Shown: positions 13,598 through 26,134 of the stretch, one piece after another
Position numbering within the stretch: position 1 is the stretch's first letter
Layout of the letters: each line of letters starts with the position of its first letter
NCBI GenBank assembly: GCA_021018815.1
Contig: JAITYX010000063.1
Span: 3,266,001 to 3,330,000 of the forward strand
DNA: 64,000 nucleotides
From: Talinum fruticosum
Taxonomy: Eukaryota; Streptophyta; Magnoliopsida; Caryophyllales; Talinaceae
Direction: 5' to 3'
The notes under the pieces: model-generated
Databases searched by the model: none
Told to the model about the DNA's origin: nothing
Seen by the model: the letters and a program-made list of their open reading frames with translations, nothing else
Program-made: the position numbers and the translations under genes

Positions 13598-14760
13598 ATG
13601 GATTTTGATGAGAAGGTCATCAATTGTATCAAGAACATGAGTCATCCTCGACAAACTTTTTTTTTTAAAGCCAAAGAAATTAAAGAGGATGGAAATTTTG
13701 TTTTAGGAAAACGAGTTTTCAAGAAGCAATTTTCACTTATGAAAAGGCTTTTCGGTTCCTTTGTATGGATGAACCTTTATGTGATAATCATATCTCTTTA
13801 ATGATAGACCTTACTACTTCTCTATGTCTAAATCTAGCAGACTTATGGTTTAAAAGTATAAGATTTTGATAAAATAATTACATTTAGCTCTTCTACGCTA
13901 GATTTTGATCCCAATGTCAAAGCCTATTTTAAAAAAGTCACCGCATTTGTTCGAATGAATCTTATAGAGGAAGCTCTAAAAGACTCGGAGTCGACAATCA
14001 AATTTGACCTCAAGAATAAGGAAGTATTGAAGAAGTTAAAAAAGATTAGGAGTGAGTTGGGTAACTTGCACATTATCAATAGATCGGGGATTGTTGATCT
14101 AGTTACTAGGGTGGAGATAATGGAGAAGGTCCTTAATAAGGAAAGCTTGTTAAAGTAACACAATGTCCTTGGTGAGGAAGAAGTACGTAAAAGGATTAAT
14201 GAGAAGAGGTCAATTTTGATTTTGGGATTGAGCAAACCAATAAAGTTCTCAAAGTTGGCTCTCAATCCCTTACGTTAAATCCTATGCTAAGCGTGGAGGG
14301 TAGGGCTATCTCAATTCATACAAAAGCTTCGGTGTGCCATATAGAAGATAAAGGTGTTGAGAGGACAATTGTGTCGACTTATAAATTTTTCAAAAGGGGA
14401 ATAGTAGGCATTCACTCGCCTAAGTAAGTCATCTTATGATCGGATTATAGGAAGGAAAACAAGTTCAAGTTTATAATCCACTCGATATGAGTTACGTGAT
14501 TGTCGAGTTAAGCAAGTTTAGCAGTTATCATCGAAACAATAGAAGTTACAAGTTTGACTTTGCCACGAGAGGTAGCCACGATGGAACAAGACATGGAGAC
14601 CGAAACTAGCATGAAAACATACACAGCAGAGGATCCCATTACCATAAAGGAGGATTTGGGTAATGTATTTACTGCAACCGATCAATCTAGAAGGTTCAAA
14701 TGTGTGTGGGAAGAAAAGGCAACTCGACAAAGAACAAAAAGAAGCGTTCAATGAGAACTG
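13598..14760 (+). pseudogene. Possible LINE remnant (weak)
   Basis: Several short plus-strand frames in series (13598-13801, 13955-14158, 14554-14754) are charged and lysine-rich. The middle one (KKLKKIRSELGNLHI and following) resembles the coiled spacer preceding reverse transcriptase in plant LINEs. The last ends WEEKATRQRTKRS, like a LINE ORF1 tail. Stops and frameshifts separate them. The assignment is tentative and rests on the LINE ORF1 remnant 3 kb downstream on the same strand. Confidence 0.3.
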
Positions 14761-15407
14761 TAAAAATAAACATAACAAAAGGACGTATAGAAGCAGACAA
14801 TAAAGTGAGAGCTAGTCTGTAAGAAGAGGAAAGAGAGGATTTCTATCTATTAGTAGGTTTAGAATCGAGTTGAAGAGAAGATGTAGTAACAATAATTTTG
14901 GTTCACGTGATTTTGCTCTATATTTGACATTGGGAATTAGAGGTAGTATTTAAGTTTTTCCTTTATATGGTAATGTTAAGGTTTTTGTTTTTGGGGTCTA
15001 GGATGCCATAGACAATAATTTGCACATCAGTTGACTCATTTATTTTGTTATGTTATTTTACCCGTCTCTTTTGCCCAAAAAAGATTTAGGAGTCCTATTC
15101 TTTTTCCTTTTTGATTAATTGAGTATGGCAAGTGGCCAAAGTATAAATTTCAACACAACTCAACATAGTTAGAAAAGAAACTACAAGAAACCAATGACCT
15201 GCTAATAAAGAGCCACTTGTTGACACAATGTAGGCATGAGCTGAGGTTAAGATTTCATTCTAGTTATTGAAAGGTGAATGGGAGAGCCATCGTCAATGGA
15301 TGTGGCCAAAAGGAGAGTTTCCATCACCTTTTCAATTAAATTTTCTTAGTTTAGCTATTATTGTTAGAGGAACATTGTATTTATCTGATTTCGTAACTAA
15401 AACACAC

Positions 15408-15726
15408 TTAAGAAAAGAAAAAAATTACATACGAGTCAATTGTGGTTTGGTATAGTAATTTATGGAACTCACAAGTTTAAATAAATAATTATGGAGTATA
15501 TGAGGTGTGGTTAAATATTATGGGGATCAATTCCATGGACAAACTTTATTTTCCGGTTATAGCTGTCACGTCGGTGTTTTACCAGAAAATAAAGTTTGTC
15601 CCCAAATTGGTTTCCCATAATATTTAACCAAACCTCATATATTCCATAATTATTTATCTAAAATTGTGAGTTACATAAATTATTATATCAAACCACAATG
15701 GACCCATATGTATTTTTTTCCTTAAA
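15408..15726. repeat. Long fold-back hairpin (MITE-like)
   Basis: About 140-base arms (15408-15555 and 15583-15726) are near-perfect inverted copies of each other, separated by a loop of about 30 bases near 15556-15582. Matching blocks include GTTAAATATTATGGG, AATAATTATGGA and GACAAACTTTATTTTC. Transcription would give a long double-stranded RNA stem. The structure is that of a fold-back MITE; there is no coding potential. Confidence 0.8.
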
Positions 15727-17120
15727 AAATGATTAGCTCAAATTCTCTCCTTAGTTTGTTAGTGAACCTCTACCTTGTCCAAAATTACGAAAAGATGTCA
15801 TTATCCTAAATAGCTAAAAGCTAGCGCCAAATTAGTGCAAGTCGTTGAAGAATGTTAAAATCTTCCCCATGGTTGGACTATAAGGTGCATGGATTCTCTG
15901 CCTCTTGGGGCAATCATTTTCACACGTCAATGGTTTTGTATTTAGCTCCATATAAACGTCAATCACAACATAATATTTAATTTTGTTTAGTTACACTCCG
16001 TACTTTTTTTATTTTGAGTACTTTAACTGTAACTCTTTCACTGTAAATTCATTATTGACACCTCATATTCTTCTTCACTCTCTTTACTTGGAAACACATG
16101 CCATACAGTTATATGTTATACAACTTATTAGCTTGTATTTTTGCCTGATTGTCAATATCGTCCCCACTCTTAACCCCCTCCCCCTCATTTGAAGAGGTCA
16201 TTCTTTATGAGTATACATTAAATTTGTTTTATTTGAAATCGTCACACAATGACCTATTGTGTAATGAAAAAATCATGTCAATAATCATATTACAAAACCT
16301 ACGTTACGAATGAGGTACACACTCCTATAAAGACCCTAAAGTTCTCACTCTCCTTATTCATCTCCAAGCCATCTTTCTCCTTTTCTCATCCACAAGGCAT
16401 TATTCTCTTTGCTCATATATATGCAACTTCATTTCACTTTTTTCCTCATTTTAGTTGAATGAGTTCAGAAATCCCATCTCGTAAGAATTGTAACTTGTCA
16501 AATTATTTAAAATCTTATACGTTAAGTGGATATAGGGTTAATGGATAAAACATTCAAAATACAAATGAAGGAACATATAACAATTAAAGGTAAAATTATA
16601 AGAATGTCATATGTTTATTTAAATTAACTTGGAATTACACACAATGCATACAAATTATTATTCGCATTATATAATATCAATATATAAAATAAAATTTACA
16701 ATTGTCTTTAGAATAGGTACTTAAAGGCATAAAATATAAAATAGCGAGGATGATAATGTTAATATATTACAAAAAATTCACTTAAAGTAGAAGTCCCTCA
16801 AAAACCTCTTTAGGGTTTCTATAAGGCGTTCCTTAGTCTCACATCGGTGAGTTTAGTCAACCTATTCCAGTTTAGAGCAAGATTCAGTTCCTCCTGAGGA
16901 TTTTCGTTTGTATTTTTTCGGAAAGAGTGAAAGAGCTTTGCTAGGTTACAAAAGGAAGTTGATAGGCTACAAAAGGAGTGAAATTTTTTTGAATTATACG
17001 AGAGGAGGAAGAACGAGTGATAAGGGGAGTAGAGCATGATGAAGATGAATGTGGATTTGATAAAAATTCCCTTATTCGGCAAGAACCCTATGCTCATATA
17101 GATCGTTCTCTTTTGAAGCG

Positions 17121-17690
17121 GTGAGAGGACTCTTACGTCTTAGGGGGTTAAAAAGGGAGTTTCAATCGGGGTTGTGGAATGAAACTTGTTTTTATTCTAA
17201 CTCTTTAACATGGATGATAAAGAATGAGTCTTGGAAGGAAGACCATGGTCTTTTGACAATATCCTGCAAATTATTCAAGAAATCCCAGGACATATCCAAC
17301 CCTCTAAAATCAAGTTTGAAGTTTCACCTTCTTTTGGTACGAATTTATAATGTACCGCTGAATGGTAAGAAGAAAAGCATTGAGAAGGAGATTGGGGATA
17401 ACTTTGGGGGTTTTCTACGGTTTGACAACACTAGCCCTTTAGGGTTATAGAAAGCTATAAGAATCTAGGCTATAATCAAACTAGAAAAAGCCTTTGCAAA
17501 GGGGAATAATGATCTCGCCTGATAAGGGACGATCTAGGTGGGTGGATTTTAAATACGTAAGGTTACCATTATTCTGCTACTACTATGGAAAGGCAGGTCA
17601 TGTGGAAAAGGACTGCAAGATTTGGAAGGTTGAAGAGCAACTGGAGGTAGTTTTCCAATATGGAGAATGGATGAGAGCTAGCCCGTAAAA
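17121..17690 (+). pseudogene. LINE ORF1 remnant: DUF4283 region and CCHC knuckle
   Basis: The first frame (17121-17450) contains VRIYNVPLNGKKKSIEKEIG and a following FDNTSPLG, the signature spacing of the DUF4283 domain in plant LINE ORF1 proteins. The next frame (17494-17688) continues with RSRWVDFKYVRLPLFCYYYG and KAGHVEKDC, the zf-CCHC_4 knuckle that normally follows. In the knuckle the second cysteine is replaced by tyrosine (CYYYGKAGHVEKDC), and a frame break separates the two parts, so the copy is dead. The CACTA terminus begins 5 bases after this frame's stop codon. Confidence 0.65.
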
Positions 17691-17693
17691 AGA

Positions 17694-20520
17694 CACTATT
17701 ACAGGAACCACTTTTAACTACGGTTAAAAACGACATTTAACTACGGTTAACCGGCGTCGTGTATGTGGTCGTCATTGTATGTAGCATCTTTAACTACGGT
17801 TCAAAACCGTAGTAATAGGTCACTAAATAACGATTGTTCGGATGGAAAACCGTAGTCATAGGTCACTCTATGACGACGGTTTCTTCATCTGAACGGTCGT
17901 CATAGGCCTTCTTACGTAATTCAAAAAATTATTACGAGCACCTATGATGATGGTTCGGATGAAGAATCGTCGTCGTAGAGAAACCTATGAAGAATCGTAG
18001 TCATAGGCGTTCAACCGGACCTTTGACTACGGTTCTTCCTTAAGAACCATAGTAATAGGTATGATTTTTTAAAATAATTTTTCTCGTATTTGCTTGCCTT
18101 TGGTACAATACAAATCATATACAACCTTATACATTCAGAATATACAAACCACAATCCAATACACTCACCGAATATATACAAAACAACATATTCATCACAT
18201 TTTGTATATGGTACAAGACAGATGTAAAAATATATATACCTATGTACAAAGATACCATAATCGTATGACTATTAAAATAACAAACTTAACCAACCAAATA
18301 ATGAAGAATAACTGTAAATATATACCTATTTCTTTAGACGGTTATATACAAATTCTGTCTAACCTTTTTTAACCTATTGAGCACTCCATCTCGTATAGAG
18401 AGTGGGTGGCTTCTTTTGGGAAATATTGTAATTAATGCTATAAAAGACATATTAATTTGGTCAAGTGCAGGTGTTAATCAAGTTGAAAAAAGAATATAAT
18501 CAATTATAAGTGCAAGTATACTTCTTTGGAACTAGAATTTAAATCGAGTTCGGTCACAATCTCTTTCATATATCTGGAGAATATAGAAGCCGCACTCCAC
18601 GTTTCCCGATCGTATATGGCATTACAATAATAAAATAGATTCCTAACACATAGAGAATTAATTAGAACTTTATATAACTATATCAAGTAATATGAAATGA
18701 AAAACAATTCAAGTAGACTGTAATAACCAAGAGAACCTCACTTTGACGGGGACAATTAGTGGCTTTGATTTCGCTCGTTTGTCTTTCGAGCCTCTCGCCA
18801 TAAAAATAGCGTGATAGAGCACTATTTTTCAATCCGAAAAATAAAATTCAAATTAGACATACCATTTAACGAATACAAATTAAGAAAATAACATAAAATG
18901 ATTAAAGTATGGACTCACGACTTGACTACGTTTTGGATTTCTTCACTCACGGTATGACCTAGAGGATCAAGCTAGTACGAGATATTATATTTTGGATATA
19001 TGGCAAGTAAACATCCAATAGTGGCTACACAACCACAAATAACACATTTTTATATAAGTATGTATGCACCATAAAAACTTCGAGTTAATTAGTTTATTTG
19101 CACACTTACCTCTTATTGAGTACAATGAATTATCTTGCGCATTATGTTTCATGACTTTGAAGATATAGTCGGCTAGTTCATCGGTTGTCCGCCCTAATCC
19201 TTGAATGAAATTACGGTTGAGGAATTAAACAAAGTCCGACTTTCCAATCTCGTGCAGCCACCTTACATATTAATTATATATATGTAGTTAGAAATTGCGA
19301 GTATGTCACATAATGTCAAGCATAATGTCAAGCATAATAGCGGATGCACTAATCTCCTGCATCCGCAAAAATTGCGGTATGTCGTCTAGAAAGACATATA
19401 AGGTCATGTCCTCATTCTTCCCTTCACGTTGCCCAAACACGTGACCTGACGCATTATAGATGAACGGTTCCTTTGCTTGCTGACGAGTGTTCACATGACT
19501 TTCTAGAGTAGCACACCAATCCGTGCGGTACTCCTCAATGGATAGGAGAGGAGACTTCTTCGAACGACGAACGAGCGCCACCGATCGTTTGCTTATGCCA
19601 TTGGCGCCCTTCATCCCACTCTTAGAACTGTCCCCGATATCTTTTTGAATAATCAATACTAAAATAAGAAATATATATACGTGATATTAATAATAGTTAA
19701 ATCTAATATTTTAAATAAAAATGAATTACCATAGAGAGGATGACCAAACTCTTGAGCCAACGAAGAAAACCGTTGATCGCATCATTAACGAGTGTGGAGC
19801 TCCGGTGTCCGGATCGGCAACTCACACTTGTCTTTCCGTGCATGACCTCTTTCACAGTCACCCTCACCTCATCAGCTGCAAGGGGTGTCCCGTGAACAAC
19901 GATATCCGACCTCTACGGGAAAACAACACCCAATGCCACAACATACTCTAGGGGAGGGTGATGAAAAGGTAGTCCGCACTTTGCCGGCTGCATAAGAATA
20001 AATATAACAATTACAATCATGGGATAACCTTTGACATAGAAGTTAACAACCTAAAAATACACGAACAGAGTTTCCCCTTAAAAGTAAACATTTTACCGGG
20101 ACAACAACCCTTATCCGAAACAACAAAAACATACTAAATAAGTAATTACTCAACGGCCACACGCCGAAGTTACTCAACGGCCACAAAATATGCACCATTT
20201 ACTCAACAAAATTGTACACCTATTAGTCAAAATATATAAACATGCATGTAAATAACGACACCCATCCAAAACAACAAAAACATACTATATAAATAATTAC
20301 CCAATGGCCACACGTCGAATTTCCACAACAACCGCACAATATACACCATTCATTCAACAGGATTATACACCTACTAGTCAAAATATAAACGTGTTGGTGA
20401 ATTAGGTTGCAAAATCTCAATTACCTCCGCCGTAACTTAGAATTGGTCTACGGGTGAGCTTACGTATGCGCTGGCTGGTGTATGGGGTAAGAATGGACGT
20501 ACATCATCAAAGTTGCTAGG
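17694..20520 (-). mobile_element. CACTA (En/Spm) transposon remnant
   Basis: The left terminus starts CACTATTACAGG at 17694, followed by a subterminal array (to about 18060) of TTTAACTACGGTT and ACGACGGTT-type repeats in both orientations, a hallmark of CACTA ends. Coding remnants on the minus strand (about 19100-20520) match the accessory protein of plant CACTA elements. The opposite terminus (a TAGTG end) was not found: the element runs into the hAT element at 20521 and does not visibly resume beyond it. Confidence 0.7.
19100..20520 (-). pseudogene. CACTA accessory protein remnant (transposase-associated/ULP1-type gene region)
   Basis: Minus-strand coding pieces: 20520-20422 (DDVRPFLPHTPASAYVSSP), 19990-19731 (LEYVVALGVVFP, stop, then VHGTPLAADEVRVTVKEVMH and INGFLRWLKSLVI), and 19656-19306 (SKKSPLLSIEEYRTDWCATL and NEDMTLYVFLDDIPQFLRM). 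The pattern of a hydrophobic VVALGVVF strand, a short loop and then VHG...VRVTV, ending in a W-x-K-x-LV motif before an intron, is that of the C-terminal accessory proteins in plant CACTA elements. A TAG stop after VVALGVVFP and missing N-terminal parts mark it as non-functional. Confidence 0.5.
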
Positions 20521-21299
20521 TAGCGCCGACAAAAATTCGGGTTCGGGTCTTATCGGGTTCGGTCAATTTGGACATTCGGACAAATCACCAATACCCGAAC
20601 CTTGTCCGAATTTCAATTAGGACGTACTTTTCAAACCCGAACCCTAACCCGGTTGTCCGATTACCGAACTCGATTGTCCAGCTTGACCGAATTTATATTT
20701 TGATTGCTGATATAAATAGTTATTCATTAATGAAAAATGAAGAATAGATAAAGTTTAAGTTCCCTAACTTTAAATATTACATTTTACATACTATTATGTA
20801 AAAAAAAAAAAATATTACAAACACATCAAAAACTTATAAATAAAAGTCATACAAACAAGTATGCATACAATATTAGTTACAAGCATCCAACCATAAACAT
20901 AATATACAAAAGTAATAATCATGACAGTTAAGAGTTAGAGATATTGTTCAGAAATTCGTAGCATTGCTCCAAAAATAAATCCGCAAATCGGCAACGCAAG
21001 CATCAACACGAGTTACACAGCAATCTTTGGTCTCCAAAAAGACAAGCAACACAAGCAATCTTGGTCTCGACAAAGATGAACTTCAAATCAAGCAAACTTG
21101 CCCCAAAAGAATTATTCACAGACAAGCAAACTTGCACCATTCAATCAACTCTCCATATAAAGGTACCTCCGATAAAAAGAAACATAATTAAAATCTAAAC
21201 AAAAATGATAACTTCAAATTACAAAAAATATATAAAAGATTAAAAATAAAGTACTTAAAAAACTAAATGATAATTCATACATTTAAGGCTTAACTCTCA

Positions 21300-23702
21300 T
21301 CAACTCGCCTGGTTTGAACCGACTTCGTAACAAGATCGATCAACATCAATATTTAGATTGCCCAACTCGGAAGGATCTATATGTCCTTGATCCTCCTCTA
21401 AAAAGAAGGTAAATAATTGTTAATTATCAAACCGACTGAAAATCATTTAAAATAACACATAAATACTTTACGTAACGTTATACCTTTCAAACCAAATAGC
21501 CAATTACGAGCACAAATCAAAGCTTCTACGGAATCGGGAGACAAGGAACTTCTTGAAGGCTTTAATATTCTTCCAGCAACACTAAACGCAGACTCGAAGA
21601 AACAGAGGTGATAGGAATACATAAAATATCACGAGCAAGATTAGTGAGACAACGGCCAACGATACTGCATCTGTTTTCCACAATTGCAAGATGTCCAGAT
21701 CTGCAGATACGATCAATGAGAGGCTCCTCCAAATATAAATCTAGCTCGATTTACGTTCACCAAATTTGGAAGAATTCACAAAATTTTCAAAATCCTTACA
21801 AAACAAATTAGATAGAATAAGTAAACAGAAAAATCAATATCTAATGAACAAAACAAATATTCAAAAAGACAATTAAATTGTTAATGAAACAACAATAAAA
21901 ATTGCTGAACAAACTTACACATTTTCTGCAATAATTATATCACAAAAATTACTTACATTAGAATATAAACCGAAGTAGCCGATGCTGAATGCAAAACCGT
22001 AGAAGGTCGCACTTGTAATAATGGTGATGGTAGATTTGGATCGGTACTAATGTCAACAACATACTCATTAAAGAGACCAAGTAGATTATCATAAACTAAT
22101 TTAGATCTCTTTCCACCCTCAACGGACCCATACAGTTTATCATAAGCAAACTCAACCACCTTCATCTTATAACGAGGGTCTAGGACAACAGACAATACCC
22201 AATATCAAGTTACACTCTTGCCAATAACTATCAAACTTCTTACGCATTCTAACAACCATTGCTTGAATAAAAGGATCGGGATTTGTAACCTTATTTTGCA
22301 AATGGTGTTGGATGGCCCACATACCATGAAAGAACAAATTAGAAGTAGGATACTTGCTTCCCGAAAACAGATTGGTCAAGTCAAAGTACAGACTTGAAAA
22401 ACTTGCAAAACACCTCAACTTTATCCCATTCATCGAGAAAAGGACAATAAGTATAGTGCTTATCAATTATAGCCAAGTGAGACAAGATACCCCTATAAAA
22501 TAAAGCACACTCAAGCATAAGAAATGTGGAATTCCACCTTGTTAAGGAATCTTGTTTCAATTTCCTAACAACAAAGATTTTCTTAGCTTTTGCAGCTTCA
22601 TTAAACTTAGCAACTCTAGCAGATGAACCCTTCAAATATTTTCCAATTTCTAATCTTAGAGATAGCCTCATGAAGCTCCTCTAAACCAGACTTCACAATT
22701 AAGTTAATTACATGTGCAGCACATTGTACTCTAAAAACTTCCCCTTCCAACCAAAGCACCCTAAGACAATAATCTAGTCTTATATGTACCAACAAATGTA
22801 TCATTATTAGTGGCATTATCCAACGTAATAGTCATCAACTTGTGTTCAATGTTCCAACCACTTTCACTTAGCAATTTAGAAAAGTGTTCACCGATTGCTC
22901 GGCCCATTGTGAGGAGGAGGAAAACAATAAAAGCCGATAATAAAATCTTGTACCTTCCAATTTTTATCAATGAAATGACCAATGATGGACATATACGAAT
23001 ATGATGTACAAGAACCCCAAAAATCAGAAGTTAACGAAATTCTACCCGGACATGACTGCAACAAATCCTTAACCCGACTCTTGCCCCTTTGGTAGAGTTT
23101 AAATATATCGTCTTTTGCGAGTATTTCTAGAAATATGCTTCACATCGTGGTTCGAGATAGATATGACAATCCCTAACACCTTCATACTCAACAAGAGAAA
23201 AAGGCAATTCATGACGCACAATCATTTTTGCAAGAAACTCCCTATATATTTCATTATCTAGTTTCGACCCTCTAATTGACATACCACCAGTCAAAAGCAT
23301 TTGTTTCACATCATTTTGACCTTGCAACTTCAAACAATTTTTAATATGACGCTTAAGGTTTGTAGTACCATACCTTCCATCGCAAATTATGATAGTATTA
23401 CAACCCAAACACTTACCCCTTTTGTAGTCATCACCTCCCTCAACCTCATACATTCCTTCCTTCAATTTTTTAAAGTAATCACAAACTTCGATCGATTTGT
23501 CCTCTTTCTCTTCGTGCCGAGTCGTTGTTACACTAGATTTTGTGGGCTCTTTTATTACGGAATTGGTGGTATTATTGACATTCTATAAGAAAAAGCTGTA
23601 ATAATTAAAATTAACGAGAAAACAATAAAACAAAATCAAAGTAAGATAGAACACTTACCACTTCGCCGAATCGGAAAGAACATCAACATCAATTGTTTCC
23701 AT
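21300..23702 (-). pseudogene. hAT transposase (zinc finger BED / RICESLEEPER type), frameshifted
   Basis: Read on the minus strand: a BED-type finger (CLGCNTIIICDGR... then NLKRHIKNC) at about 23410-23320; the region with PPPHNG and LMTITLDNATNND of the RNaseH-like fold; GSSARVAKFNEAAK and TRWNSTFLMLECAL (22671-22381); VVLDPRYKMKVVEFAYDKLYG (22195 onward); then the hAT dimerisation motif SESAFSVAGRILKPSRSSLS near 21600-21530, a terminal exon and a stop at 21302-21300. A likely start codon is at 23702-23700. The protein is preserved in pieces but needs at least five frame changes between them, so it cannot encode a full transposase as written. It may still be recent, given how well the residues are kept. 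Confidence 0.75.
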
Positions 23703-23735
23703 AATATCAAACTGAAACATTTAAAAAATTGTAGT

Positions 23736-24500
23736 TAGAGGGTTTAGGGTTTAGGGTTTAGGGTATAGACTTTTGGGGTGTAGGGTTAAGGGGTTAAGGG
23801 TTTAGGCTTTAGGGTTAAGGGTTTAGGCTTTAGGGTTAAGGCTTTAGGGTTTGGGGTTTGGGGTTTAGGGGTTACGGTTAGGGGTTAGGGGTTAGGGGTT
23901 AGGGTTTAGGGGTTAGGGTTAGGGTTTAGGGTTTAGGGTTTAGGGTTTAGGGGTTAGGGGCTAGGGGCTAGGAGTTAAGGTTTAGGGTTTAGGGGTTAGG
24001 GGTTAGGGTTTAGGGGCTAGGAGTTAAGGTTTAAGGTTTAGGGTTTAGGGGTTAGGGCTTAGGGGTTAGGGTTTAGGGTTTAGGGTTTAGGGTTTAGGGT
24101 TTAGGGTTTAGGGTTTGGGGTTTGGGGTTTGGTTTTAAGGTTTGGGTTGCGTCTGTTGGGCTTCCGGTTTTGGGCTTAGGCATTTAGGCTGCTGGGGTCT
24201 AGGGATTTTTACTTAGGTTTAGGGTTTCGGTTAGGGCCTGCGGTTTTGGGCTTGTCCATTGGGTCATTGGGATCTAGGGTTTTATATTTAGGGTTTGGGG
24301 TATAGTGTTTCGGTTAGGGCTTGTGGTTTTGGGCTTCCGGTATTGGGCTTGGGCATTGGGTCTGTTGGGGTCTAGGGTTTTTTATTTAGGATTTGGGATT
24401 TAGGGTTTCGGTCGTGGCTTACGGTTTTGGGCTTGTGTCTAGGGTTTTTTATTTAGGGTTTTCGAACTCTGTTTTTGAGGTGTAGGGTTTTTATTTAGGG
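23736..24500. repeat. Interstitial TTTAGGG-type (plant telomere-like) array
   Basis: Tandem TTTAGGG units and variants (TTAGGGG, TTTGGGG, TTTAGGC, TTAAGGG) run from 23736 to about 24135, with about six perfect units in a row near 24072-24115. Increasingly diverged GGGTTTCGGTTAGGGC-like sequence continues to about 24500. The G-rich strand is the plus strand. The array lies inside the hAT element, directly upstream of the transposase start on the minus strand. Confidence 0.85.
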
Positions 24501-25900
24501 TTTTCAAAATTCGTATTTGAGTTATGGTAAGAAGAGAGAGCGGAAATTTTATAAATTATATAAAAAAACAAAAAATTAATTATCTAAACAAAAAAAAAAA
24601 CAAACATGCAAATTAAACGAATTGATGAATACAATTTACAATTTACAATTTACAAATTATATACAATATAAATTTCTACATATATATTTTATGAGATTGA
24701 GAAGTTAATTATTTTTACATATTTAAACTAAATTCCCAGCCCGCAGTTTATCTCAACAAAAAAAATCAGAAAAAAATTCTCGTCCTACTGTTTATCAAAC
24801 TAAGAAAAATTAAAATATAGATCTAAAAAAATCAGAAAATTAATTATCGGGCATAGAATAAAAATCAAAATACCATATTTAGAAGACAAAATTAGAAAAA
24901 TTAACAAATTTATGCTAGATCTAAAAGACAATTACACATGAACGGCGTGAGAAAAATCAAAATACGGATCTACAAATTTCTGGTACAAATTTATGCTACA
25001 ACTACAAAAATGCGAGAAAGAAATTCATGAAATAAAATATTAGACAATTACAAAAAAATACACAAATTCATAAATACAAAACTGTAGATCTAGAATTCAT
25101 AAAAACAACGAACGAAGGCGAGGCAAGCAATGAACGACAAACACACATAAAGAACACATACACCACTAGAAAACCATGAAACGCAACGATTCGTCATGGC
25201 AAAGATAGAGAACGACAAACACAAACGACGAGCGAGCATGAACATGAACATATACGAGAGATAGAGAGGGAGAGGACAAACAAATCCGGTCATGGCAAAG
25301 TGAAAAGTTCGGATTTACTGCTGGAGAAGAGTAAAGCAACAATCGGAGGCAATGAACGTAGGAAAGAAACGTCGGCACCGGCGGCAACGTATGGCGACAA
25401 CGAACGACTGCAACGTACGGCGGCAACCAACGGCAGGACCAACAAAATCCGGTCACCTGGATAAACAAGAGAAATAAATCCGGTGACTGGAGAGAGAAAG
25501 CGAGGAATCGATTGAGGATTGAAGGAGTGACTAGGGCATACTACAAGTAGAGCAGAGGTGAGTGGAGGTTGGAGAAGGTGGACGGTGAAGAAGGTGGAGG
25601 GAGGGTGGCTGCTAGGCGTCGAAGGGAGAGAGAGAGGTCATGGAGGTGGGACCGAGTGGGAGGTGGGAGTGAGAGTGGGAGTGGGTGGGGCAGCGATCGG
25701 ATGTATTTTTGAATGAAAATTAGGTTTCTTTATGCTTTTATACTTGGAGTGTAAAAGGAAGGAAACATCTAGAATTAGATTTAGTTATGGGCCACCGAAA
25801 CTATTACATTTAGGCAACCCAAACTCCATTAAACTACCCTTGACCTACAATGCTCGCCATTTTATCTTTTGGGCCTTATGCATGATGTAGCCCAATTTTG
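24501..25900. other. hAT interior without recognised genes
   Basis: AT-rich sequence, then (about 25300-25700) a G-rich purine-biased stretch with GAGAG and GGAGGTGGGA tracts. Small minus-strand ORFs here are low-complexity and unsupported. It probably contains the transposase gene's upstream region. Confidence 0.5.
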
Positions 25901-26134
25901 TACACAAAATCAATTCGGGTTCGGACGGGTCCGATTGACCGAATTTGTCCGAACCCGAATTTTCAAAAATTCGGTCAAGCCAATTTCCCCTCAATACCCG
26001 AACTCGACCCGGTTTAGTATTCGGCCATGTCCGAATGACCGAATTTTAAATTCGGTCACAAAATTGTGACCAAACCCGATTTTTTCGGATCGGACAAATT
26101 CGGTTATTCGGGTAGGTCGGCTTTTGCCGCGCTA

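Larger units (their letters stand above)
20521..26134 (-). mobile_element. hAT transposon, about 5.6 kb
   Basis: The ends are short inverted repeats: left TAGCGCCGACAAAA at 20521; right, reverse complemented, TAGCGCGGCAAAAG ending at 26134. They are flanked by imperfect 8-base copies (GTTGCTAG at 20512-20519, one extra base before the left end; GTTTGTAG at 26135-26142; 6 of 8 match). Both subterminal zones (20530-20700 and 25910-26120) are packed with CCGAACCCGA/TTCGG-type repeats in opposite orientation. The interior carries a BED/hAT transposase pseudogene on the minus strand and a TTTAGGG-like array. It lies against the CACTA coding region on the left and a plastid-type tRNA half on the right. 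Confidence 0.75.

Noticed and set aside
23736..24135. TTTAGGG repeats as a CRISPR-like array or true chromosome end
   Set aside because: There are no spacers, the units are directly abutting and variable, and the sequence continues for 40 kb on the far side with ordinary genes, so it is an interstitial telomere-like array.
25090..25468. Two cysteine-rich minus-strand ORFs
   Set aside because: They derive from ACAAACAC- and CGGCGGCAACG-type simple sequence inside the hAT element; composition-driven, no motif or start context.
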